Assembly (NCBI RefSeq): GCF_037042905.1 | Contig: NC_087258.1 | Coordinates: forward strand, 11,583,501 to 11,647,500 | DNA: 64,000 bases | Source: Lytechinus pictus | Taxonomy: Eukaryota; Echinodermata; Echinoidea; Temnopleuroida; Toxopneustidae | Direction: 5' to 3' | Part shown: positions 56,776-64,000 of the stretch, piece by piece | Position numbering within the stretch: the stretch's first letter is position 1 | Layout: each line of letters begins with the position of its first letter | Notes under the pieces: model-generated | Seen by the model: the letters and a program-made list of their open reading frames with translations, nothing else | Databases searched by the model: none | What the model was told of the DNA's origin: nothing | Translations under genes and position numbers: made by a program

Positions 56776-59700
56776 GGGGGTAAAAAGGGAGATAAATGGG
56801 GAATAGGCAAGAGTACACATTGAAGGAAAATAATTGTTATTGTTAATACTCAGAAAATGTAAAAACAACACTACTTTTTACACAATGTTAAAAGATATTT
56901 AAACAAATCAAACAGTTCGTGCATTCAAGAAAGGAAAACTCTCATCGGAAAGAACATAATAAAATTTCAGACGAATTTATTTCCCCATCATGCTCATGAA
57001 ATGAAGAAAAAAAACACGTGTTGATGGGAGGACCAATATCGGGATACATTATTCACCCATGATGCAACTCGATCCCGATAACGATATAGACATATTGTTC
57101 ACTCATCTATGTCAAGGATGACGTCATCCGGGATTAAGTGTAGAGTGATATGGAAATACACAACACAATGTTAGTTTGGTAAAGAAAGAAATAGTTCAAT
57201 ATAAAATAAGAATTCACCCAATTTAACTGAAATAATGACTCTAAAGTAACACATAACACCCATGCACTGTATTATACAAACAGATGAGAATGAAAGTGAA
57301 CAGCAAGATAATTAAAAAAAAGAAAATATAAGTATAAAGCACTTACAATAAGGAACACAGCCGCCAAGAGGGTCGCCTTCACGTTCACATGCAGATCGAC
57401 AGGGACTATAAAAAATAACAAAATAAAACATGAAGTCAAATGATAATAAAATAATTGATGTACATGTAGCTATTGAGTTTTGAAACTCAGGTTCGAATGC
57501 TCCCCTGGAAATGGATGCAACCTTGTATGCGGGCAAGCTCGGATCCAGTGATCGGGGAAATAATAAAATCATGTAAAAGCGCTAAGAGACGTGTTCCGAT
57601 GTATCTAACGCTATGAAAAGAGGAAAATATTATTTTATTATTATCTCTAAAGTGTTACACTGACTAATCTTTTTGAAGTATACTGTTAAAACAAAAGAAT
57701 GCCGGCAGGTATATTCAATTTCATAAACATTATCCATAAACTTTTGAAATTGTGTATGTGAATCAGAGGAATTACCTCAGGAATAAATAAAAATATACAA
57801 ATTCATCGATCGATGATACAAATGTGCGAATAAATCAATAGATTGTTAAATTAAATGCGAAAAAATTACAAAAAAAGAGAATATCTCACATGTCACACCA
57901 AAGTTGTCAGCGTCAGTCCACGCGTGCTTAAAACATCCTGGCCATTGTTTTGATACTTTTCCAATCGTTGAAGCCATGTCACCGGTAAAGACCTGAATAC
58001 AAGAAAATGGAATATATCCAATGATGTAAGTAATGAACTAAACATCAGGGGCCCGTCTTACAAAGAGTTGTGATTGATCCGATCAATCGAAAGTATGGAC
58101 AACCAGCAAAGTCAATATATAAAATGCATGTTTGTAAAAAAAAAATGCTAGATATTATGATGTATATTCATAAATTCATTGACTTCTTGACAATTTGTAA
58201 CTTACATCGAATTCGATATCTCCTTGGCAACAGATGTCTTGACACATACAGTAGGGTCCTTTGATCTTGACTACGGGTTTCCTCTCAGCATCAAGAATGT
58301 CAAACTTGGGCCCAAGGTAATATTGCCTGGAAAAATAAATATAGTGCGATAGTATTCATTATTACCTTCTTCCAGTGAAGAGTCCAGAGGGTGGGACCCC
58401 AATGAATATACATGTATAGTTCCATTGTAAACAGTGGCGCAACAAGCCCATGATTTTGAAGGGGCACAAGTCATGAGCGAGCGAAGCAAGGGAGCAAACA
58501 CTTTAGCATTTCTTCAGATTGAAAATCAGATTTTGTGATAGGTTTTGACATAATATTAAAAGAAATAATACATGAATCATCTCCCCTTTCCCCTTTATTT
58601 GTTTGTTTTTCTCTTTTTTTGCCTATTTTTGATCGTTGAACTTTTGAGAGTTCAGTACTCCAAGCGCCGCCATCTTTACGCAAGTGGGTATAAATATAAA
58701 TTTCAATGGAACTTACGCCTGTCTTACGTATCCGATGATGTTTCCCACTGGGGCTTCGACCCTGACCTCAAAAGAACAGGTTTCACTGTCAGGACCAGCG
58801 CACCATCCACAACCAGCACAGAACTTGAATTCACGTTCAAGACGCATCACCTCCTGTAAAGAGTCAGTGCATTGACGCAAGAAAATTTAAACATTGACGC
58901 AAGAAAATCGAATCATTGAGAGAACGTTGAAACACAGATGCAAGGTCAAAACGCAGGAAAGTTCAAAAATTGACGCAAGGAAGTTAAACAAGGATGCAAG
59001 ATATTGAAAACATTGACGCAAGAAAGTTAAATATTGAGACAAGAAAGTAAAAACGTGGACGCAAGAAAGTTAAAACATGAATAAATAAGCGTGATTTCAT
59101 TGCTTTCATAAGATTCACGTTCAATACGCATAACCTCCTACACATTGACGCAAGACGCAAGAAAGGTCAAAGAAATTGAACAATATAATTATAATGCGTC
59201 AATTATCTATCTAGGGTTGCACAAGCAATTTCCATGTACTTTACATGTATAATTATCTGATATTTAGGTATTGGCTTGGCCAAATGTTGAGCGACAGGTT
59301 TGGCAATATGTAATTGTGACAGAATAAGTACATTGATAACGATCTGACGCATAAAATATAACACATACCTGTTGACTATTGTCTGTGATGTGGATGATAA
59401 AGCCACGCTGGGGTCCACAACATTGACGCATGCAGAAGTCTGACTCTATAAACAAAGAAAGAAACAAACTAAGAAGAGCTGTATCGCAAATCGTTTTTCA
59501 TGAAATTTGAAATCACTTCATGATACACCCTATAAACAATTCTATGAAAATATCACAGATTTATAATTGAACTAAAGTAATCTGGGAACATGTATATCAC
59601 ATGCACAAGTTGTGCGACTTTAATTGAATATATAACCCATTGTTCGAATTAGAAGGAGACATTTCAAATGGAAAATGGCCAGATGGTAAATGTATACCTA

Positions 59701-60973
59701 TTTACGGTTATAAAATAAGCTATTATCTATGCACGCCTTGAATGAATGTCGTCTGAACACTTTAAAATTTATATTGGACAATTATAGAAGTATCAATTAA
59801 ATAAAGAATAGTCAACTCAATTCAGTTCTGAATATACATGAAATTATTTTGCGATGTAAAGTTACGTGGAAATAAAGTTTGACACAACCATGTTCGCGGG
59901 AGAGAATATAAAATTATGGAAATGAGAAGAACGTTGAAATATATCGAAAAGACGTTTGCAAAGCGAACTGATGGGCTTTATACGTGAATTTCTTCTAAGT
60001 TACACGTGATTTTGTATTAAAGGGCCTCGCTACCCTATGAGTTAGATTGCTGTGTAATACTTGAAAGGTTATATGTAAAATAAATCATCTAACATAGAAA
60101 ATGAAGGAATATTATTGGATTACATTCCATTATTTTTAAAAGAAATGCTTAAGACCAATAAATTTCTAAGATACAACGTATTTTGTAAATGAAATGCATA
60201 CCTTCGTGAGCAAAGTAGACCTGTTGACCAAGACTATTCTTGATGGCATATCTGTTTGCCATCTCAACACCAGTGAACACTGTCAAGAAAGAAAATACAT
60301 TTGTACAGTCAGTACTGTGTACAGTAACTATGGCAACTACTGTATCAAATTAACTATTAATTCAAAAATGAAAATGAGAGGACAAAGAAATATAATATAG
60401 AAAGAAATCAAGATGATTAAATCAAGCTGTTAAAAAAAATTGAAGTAGGAATAACATAATTCAACATTTAAATCATATTGAATGCAATATGTACCTCATA
60501 TTGAAACTACTATAATGTGCCAATGCTCAATATCCTCCCATATGATTCTGAAATCTGGATCTGTATGTGTGTGTGTATGTATGTCCATGTACGTATATGT
60601 ACATATCTATTACATATTTTCTTGTCACATCATGGGCACTGACGAAGAGTGTGACATTACCTTTCATTTTTGAGAGCTTTGCTCCTTTTAAGATCTACGA
60701 TTTTATTTCTACGACATTTTCTAAACTATTTGTGATTATGTACATATCTTTCTATCTATCTATCTATCTATCTATCTAAAATGATATCATACTTTCGAAG
60801 AGTTCGACGATCTGGTGAACAAGCAGCTGATCGACTTGCGTGAGGTATTCCAGACCTGGCGGGCATCCTTGAGGTGCAGCAACTGTGGGGGCAGGCATCC
60901 AGTTGACAGGGGGCTTCCCGCCCGGCTGTGCCCCTATGGGGTTCATTGCCATTTGTGGTGGTGGTGGCGGTTG
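52760..60973 (-). CDS. PLSCR: Phospholipid scramblase gene B (spliced, 5' end not found)
   Basis: Paralogue of gene A. Constitutive exons (minus): 60973-60793, 60279-60202, 59445-59369, 58853-58717, 58326-58206, 57992-57890, 57405-57347, followed by one of four last exons (56608, 54612, 53956, 52807). Reading from the start of the first visible exon with T1 gives 265 codons, all phases matching. Features: a QPPPPPQ Pro-rich start, [42 protein letters not shown], a Cys-rich block ([16 protein letters not shown]), [24 protein letters not shown], a full Ca2+-loop [12 protein letters not shown] and a C-terminal helix ending DFMFFE. Unlike gene A it keeps the first Asp of the loop. Its introns are all under 760 bp up to exon 8. 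Confidence 0.92.
53345..53530. repeat. Dispersed repeat fragment (also at 41835)
   Basis: GCGTTTCACGAAAGGACTTG is followed by several variants of TTGTC(A/G)GAC and TATGGTAACCGTGCC. The same block, diverged, is at 41835-41945. It is in the intron between T3 and T4. Confidence 0.5.
53908..53956 (-). CDS. PLSCR: Gene B alternative last exon T3
   Basis: Acceptor TTACTTCTTGAAG; reads [14 protein letters not shown] then TAA. Only ACAG separates the stop from a GTAAAAG donor at 53907. Its tail is the most different and acidic of the four. Confidence 0.8.
54570..54612 (-). CDS. PLSCR: Gene B alternative last exon T2
   Basis: Acceptor GTGTGTTTATAG; reads [12 protein letters not shown] then TGA. TCAG and a GTAAAT donor follow directly at 54569. 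Confidence 0.82.
54795..54970. repeat. Probable short dispersed repeat
   Basis: It is bounded by AAAATGTTGGGCAACATACT and TTGTGCCCAACTATTTTTAG, with internal variants of ATTACCCAA/TTGGGTAAT. Weak inverted ends; called with low confidence. It is in the intron between T1 and T2. Confidence 0.35.
55362..55736. mobile_element. 375-bp MITE with CCCCTTTCATAAACCCA ends
   Basis: CCCCTTTCATAAACCCA at the left is inverted as GGGTTTATGAAAGGGG at the right. The interior repeats AATGCGGATAA / TTATCCGCATTAT several times in both orientations. No clear target duplication. It is in the intron between T1 and T2. Confidence 0.8.
56304..56517. mobile_element. 214-bp MITE just downstream of exon T1
   Basis: GGGATTTAAAATAAATC and AGGTGGACT at the left mirror AGTCCACCTGGATTTATTTT and AAATCCC at the right; an inner palindrome is formed by TTTAAATCTCAAAGGATT / AAATCCCTTGAGATTTAAA. 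It begins about 40 bp inside the intron after T1's donor. Confidence 0.8.
56560..56608 (-). CDS. PLSCR: Gene B alternative last exon T1 (most proximal)
   Basis: Acceptor GTGTTACATTTAG; reads [13 protein letters not shown] then TAA. Seven bases (TCACCAG) after the stop lies a consensus-like GTAAAA donor at 56559. DFMFFE matches the vertebrate scramblase helix end exactly. Confidence 0.88.
56740..56772. repeat. (GA)n dinucleotide repeat
   Basis: Sixteen uninterrupted GA units in the intron between exon 8 and T1, preceded by an ACACACACCC patch. It yields overlapping Ser-Leu frames on the minus strand that are not genes. Confidence 0.9.
57347..57405 (-). CDS. PLSCR: Gene B exon 8
   Basis: It encodes [20 protein letters not shown], the end of the Ca2+-loop-like motif and the first part of the hydrophobic helix. 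Acceptor TTTTTATAG, donor GTAAGT. It is 59 nt, matching gene A. It splices to one of T1-T4. Confidence 0.92.
57890..57992 (-). CDS. PLSCR: Gene B exon 7
   Basis: It encodes [20 protein letters not shown], then [14 protein letters not shown]. The Asp of DADNF that gene A lacks is present. Acceptor GTATTCAG, donor GTGAGA. Confidence 0.93.
58048..58205. repeat. Half inverted-repeat element abutting exon 6
   Basis: GGGGCCCGTCTTACAAAGAG and TTGATCCGATCAATCG match the arm of the 41561 element. The similarity continues through AATGCATGTTTGTAAAA and ATATTATGATGTATATTC almost to the splice donor of exon 6. It fills most of the 213-bp intron 6. Confidence 0.6.
58206..58326 (-). CDS. PLSCR: Gene B exon 6
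   Basis: It encodes [20 protein letters not shown], then [20 protein letters not shown]. Acceptor TTATTTTTCCAG, donor GTAAGT. It is 121 nt and keeps the second Cys pair that gene A's shorter exon lacks. Confidence 0.93.
58717..58853 (-). CDS. PLSCR: Gene B exon 5 (Cys-rich)
   Basis: It encodes [18 protein letters not shown], then [19 protein letters not shown] and NIIGYVRQ. Acceptor CTCTTTACAG, donor GC|GTAAGT. The cysteines are fewer and more spread out than in gene A (four versus seven), so palmitoylation capacity may differ (inference). Confidence 0.93.
58860..59165. repeat. Degenerate minisatellite (TTGACGCAAGAAAGTTAAA)n
   Basis: About ten diverged copies of a 20-28 bp unit, for example at 58871, 58889, 58970, 59015 and 59148. 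It fills most of intron 4 of gene B and contains an exon relic. Confidence 0.8.
59109..59141 (-). pseudogene. Relic of a duplicated exon 5 start
   Basis: On the minus strand it reads GTAG then GAGGTTATGCGTATTGAACG and TGAATC, encoding EVMRIERES, which matches the first eight codons of gene B exon 5 (EVMRLERE). The similarity stops after about 30 bp. The flanking minisatellite repeat is the same on both sides of the real exon edge, so the relic arose when a repeat unit that included the exon boundary was copied. Confidence 0.65.
59369..59445 (-). CDS. PLSCR: Gene B exon 4
   Basis: It encodes [17 protein letters not shown] and IHITDNSQQ, the conserved CCGP block. Acceptor TTTGTTTATAG, donor GTATGT. 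Confidence 0.94.
60202..60279 (-). CDS. PLSCR: Gene B exon 3
   Basis: It encodes [19 protein letters not shown] and VYFAHE; the Met before FTG is split across the intron. Acceptor TTTCTTTCTTGACAG, donor GTATGC. Confidence 0.95.
60793..60973 (-). CDS. PLSCR: Gene B exon 2 (first one visible)
   Basis: It encodes [54 protein letters not shown] and IVELFE. The polyproline run and CPPGLEYL define the scramblase N-terminus. Acceptor CTCCTTCTCCTTCATAG, directly after a ~350-bp pyrimidine tract. If no upstream coding exon exists, translation could begin at MAMNP; otherwise an upstream exon supplies the start. Confidence 0.93.
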
Positions 60974-60978
60974 CTATG

Positions 60979-61326
60979 AAGGAGAAGGAGGAAGAGGAGG
61001 AGGAGGAGAATAAGAAGAAGAAGAAGACGAAGAAGAAGGAGGAGAAGAAGAGGAAGAGGAAGAAGAAAAAGAAGAAGAAAAAGAAGAAGAAGAAGGAGGA
61101 AGAGGAGAAGAAGAAGAAGAAAAAGAAGAAGAAAAAGAAGAAAAGGTAAAAGAAGAAGACGATGATGATGAAGAAGGAGGTGGAGGAGAAGAAGAGGAAG
61201 TAGAAGAAAGAGGAGAAGAAGGAGGAGGAGAAGAAGAATATGTAGAAGAAGAAAGAGTAGAAGAAAAAGAAGAAGAAGAAGATGAAGAAGAAGAAGAAGA
61301 AGAAGAAAAATATAATAAGAAAAAAA
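60979..61326. repeat. (GAA)n / (TTC)n purine-pyrimidine tract
   Basis: About 350 bp of GAA, GGA and AAA triplets on the plus strand, i.e. polypyrimidine on the gene strand, ending just before the acceptor of gene B exon 2. All frames across it are Lys/Glu, Phe/Ser or Ser-rich runs and are artefacts. Confidence 0.95.
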
Positions 61327-63411
61327 GTGGATGCATAGTTATAACTTTTTAGTTTTAAATGTTCCCTTAAAAAAAAACTACCGCTGTGCAGTGAGTTTTT
61401 AAACATTTTGAAATTAATCTTTTCAATATTTATTTTTATCATTATGATTTGATCTGTTTGTTTTAGTATATAGGCCTATATATACTTCAATTTATATTTA
61501 AAATCAAAGGTAAATAATATATAAAGATTTCAATAAGATATGCTATAATGAAGTCCTTTCAAAGCACTTCGTAAAAAAATACTTGTTCATGCTCCTACGA
61601 TGTGATCATGAATTTCAAAACTTTTCATCTGAAACGGCCCAGGATCAGAGTAGATTTATTGAGTATATATGAAAGAATCGAAGTCGTTATCACATTCTTG
61701 CAAAATTATTATTTTAGCGTATTCAAGATTTTCGGGGATAATCCCAGTCGATACAAAAAGGAAGTTATAAATACCTATAAGATTATAATGTTGTAAAATA
61801 ACATCGCACCGAAAAGCAAGTATTGAAAAAATAAAAAGACACAATGAATTATCAATAAGATCATGAATTATATGGTAACATAATTTATTTCACATTCAAT
61901 ACCAAGTCAAATGAGAAATTGCTATAATAAATCATGATTATATTAGGGCAATTCGATACCAATGTTACAGGCCTATTTTATTGCTCCTTGGGGAGAATCA
62001 AATAAATTAAGTTCCCATTGTAAATTTGAATGTTGGTTGAGAGTTGCACGTTATAAAACAAGCTGCAATATTGGCTTCAATAGGCACAATCGCACTATAC
62101 TTTTTTATTATGTTAATTTTTATTTTGATTCGATCTTTATCAAGACTTGGAGTAATCCATACATAAAATCGGACAAATACAATATAGTGTTTCAACGGGC
62201 CTCAAAAAGCTTCCCTACATGCTTGTTAACTATACTGTAGATTGACTTTCTCAAACTAACTAAATACACCTATATATGACTTTCGTGTTCCACAGAAGCG
62301 TTCAAATAATGCCTTGAACAAGATGAGCACTTGTACAAACTAAAAATAACGTTCGGTTTGTTGAAACTGGACCATGTTACGTAACGATTACATTCATTTG
62401 CATGGGTGGTACACTTTTGTATTGTTGAGGAGCAACGCAACGCCATGGAGATGGTGGGCGATGTTTTCTTTGGTCGAGATTCAATAGAAAAGAACTATAA
62501 GCATGTACATTAAACGTACCTGTTTCCATTACACAATCGTTTCACAAAATGAAATACAAATTGCTGCATTTTGGGTGGTAAATGTTAATATTTTCATTAA
62601 TGAACGAAAGCAAAACATATTTGAGATCCATATATAGGCATGATAGGCCTACATAACAAATCAACGTCAAAGTTATTTCACCTCAACATCGATTTGATTT
62701 AAATGAATTAATGAACATTCAAATCAACATCGACGAAGTATAATTTTGGAGTTTCCCCTTTTCAAGAAAAAAAAAACAATTATAAACATGGAATGATGAT
62801 CCTTGACGGAAATAATGTCTATCCAGTAATGATATTTTTACAGATTTTCAAAGATATCCATTTCATCTATTATCACAAGTTATATTACAAAACAATACAA
62901 AATTATTATATACATTATCAGGGTTAATGGAACACATATTTAAACATTTTATACCAATGTTCGATAAAAAATGAAATATATAGTGGAATAAAACATGTTC
63001 GGCACGAACGCCATTATGTTCGTTCCAACTAGATTATGCATTATTTAGACCTATATATGAAAGAAATATCAATAAAAAGTTATAAAAAAACATGTAATTG
63101 ATGAGATTTCATAGTGTAAGGTATATAGCTATATTCGTTTGATTTTTCCATATCAATTCAAATCAATACTATATACATCAAATATGCTTGGGTTGTCTTG
63201 CTATCTAATGAAGATAGAAATGTTAACGTATGTCATTAAAAGATAATGACTCTTCTGCGAGGTGGACAAAACTGTAAAAATTCATCAGCAATAAATACTT
63301 GTAGGTCATATCCATTCGACGTGTCAGTACGAAGCGGGAGGGGGGGGGGTGACAGGAGCAGTTGCCCTCCCCCCCGAAATTTTGAAAACTTACATTTTAT
63401 ACTGACTATTC
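61327..63411. other. Upstream of gene B exon 2, nothing firmly recognised
   Basis: Either intron 1 or the 5' flank of gene B. A consensus-like donor CAG|GTACGT on the minus strand at about 62519-62528, preceded by ATGGAAA, could end a 5' exon, but its ATG frame does not match exon 2. No other exon, RNA or element was supported. Confidence 0.35.
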
Positions 63412-63615
63412 TCACAATAGCTCAGTCGGTAGAGCGGGGGATTCGTATTCCGGTGACCCGGGTTCGATTCACACTTGGTGCGCTATTGCCCTTTGGTAAG
63501 GCATTAATCCTCATTACCAGGTCCTTCGGAGAGGACCTTAAGCCGTCGGTCCTCTGGTTGCTTGCTTACAAGCATTCATGCTTTCTTAGCAATCAGGTAA
63601 AAAATCCCAACCAAT
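63412..63615 (+). mobile_element. tRNA-derived SINE
   Basis: A box TAGCTCAGTCGG (63418-63429) and B box GGGTTCGATTC (63460-63470) lie in a tRNA-like head. A non-tRNA body follows (CCCTTTGGTAAGGCATTAAT, GGTCCTTCGGAGAGGACCTT hairpin) and ends near AAAAAATCCC. The acceptor arm is not tRNA-like, so this is a SINE and not a tRNA gene. Confidence 0.75.
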
Positions 63616-64000
63616 CAAACAATATTCACCCAAAGTGTGTACGAAATCGTTAAATTTTACTTTAATAAATGCAAAATCACCCCCATGACAAGCTCGGTCA
63701 ATTCACTCACTCACTTTTGAGTTTTTTCGATTTTTTTTTCAAGCGTCTTGCCCCCCCCCCCCAAAAAAAAAAAAAAAAATTATGCGTACGGCAATGCCAT
63801 TCGATCATAACCCATTCTATTCAACAGTGTAATCCTAGCCCATAAGAGGCACATAGAGCGATCATTGGAGGGCTGATGTCAATATAACATATCAACACGT
63901 AATGATCTCAAAAGACTCCTCAGAAAACATTATTGTTCACACATCATTCAATCAATCCAAGTATGAAATGTACGATTGTAATACCACAGAATTTCTGCTA
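63616..64000. other. Non-coding window edge
   Basis: Poly-C followed by poly-A near 63750-63779; nothing else recognised. Confidence 0.4.

Noticed and set aside
60768-61442. 224-codon minus frame with Phe/Ser runs
   Set aside because: Its Phe/Ser part is the (TTC)n tract; only the segment 60793-60973 read in another frame is a real scramblase exon.
62515-62540. First coding exon of gene B (ATGGAAACAG|GTACGT)
   Set aside because: The donor is good, but the ATG frame would enter exon 2 in the wrong phase; it could only be a non-coding 5' exon.

Overview
The window looks like a gene-poor, AT-rich, repeat-dense piece of a marine deuterostome genome. I favour an echinoderm, probably sea-urchin-like, because of the intron/exon style, the metazoan phospholipid scramblase genes, and TTAA-flanked inverted-repeat elements and tRNA-derived SINEs of a kind I associate with echinoderms. 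The species call is inference; no database was searched.

Genes. Two phospholipid scramblase (PLSCR) genes lie head-to-tail on the minus strand. Gene A (exons between 39194 and 6507) reads as 255 codons in nine exons if translation starts at 39093. Gene B (exons between 60973 and 52760) is seen from its proline-rich second exon; its first exon was not found and may lie beyond 64000. Every shared splice phase is the same in both genes, so they are tandem duplicates. Both keep the Pro-rich N-terminal part, the Cys-rich palmitoylation region, the GK-[IV]-[ST]-K-Q-W segment, the Ca2+-loop-like segment and the C-terminal hydrophobic helix. Gene B has four candidate last exons (T1-T4), each encoding the helix end and a different short, mostly Asn-rich tail. 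In T1-T3 the stop codon sits only 4-7 nt before a good 5' splice site.

Repeats, region by region. 0.36-3.06 kb: a 2.7-kb fold-back element with a hAT-like MITE inside it. 3.2-3.85 kb: a degenerate ATC repeat. 4.6-14.5 kb: introns of gene A with several MITEs, a SINE and a short-TIR element carrying internal repeats. 14.6-31.1 kb, all inside intron 3 of gene A: two head-to-tail rolling-circle-like elements sharing one TT target, with the hallmarks of non-autonomous Helentrons. The second holds 10.6 nearly identical 1163-bp units that each restart from the element's own 5' terminus. 31.2-32.5 kb: an element with eight copies of GTTACGTATGGGACA. 34.5-35.7 kb: a TTAA-flanked element and a near-perfect palindrome. 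40.3-41.3 kb: a decayed array of GCTCGCGCTTCGCGCTCGC-type motifs. 44.66-48.77 kb: a nested stack, namely an inverted-repeat element holding a 5'-truncated LINE, which holds a 553-bp MITE, plus a second TTAA-flanked element. 52.8-61.3 kb: gene B with MITEs, a minisatellite containing an exon relic, and a 350-bp polypyrimidine tract against its first visible 3' splice site. 63.4 kb: a tRNA-derived SINE.

The two strongest items for follow-up are the Helentron-like pair with its satellite expansion in a scramblase intron, and the four tandem last exons of gene B.
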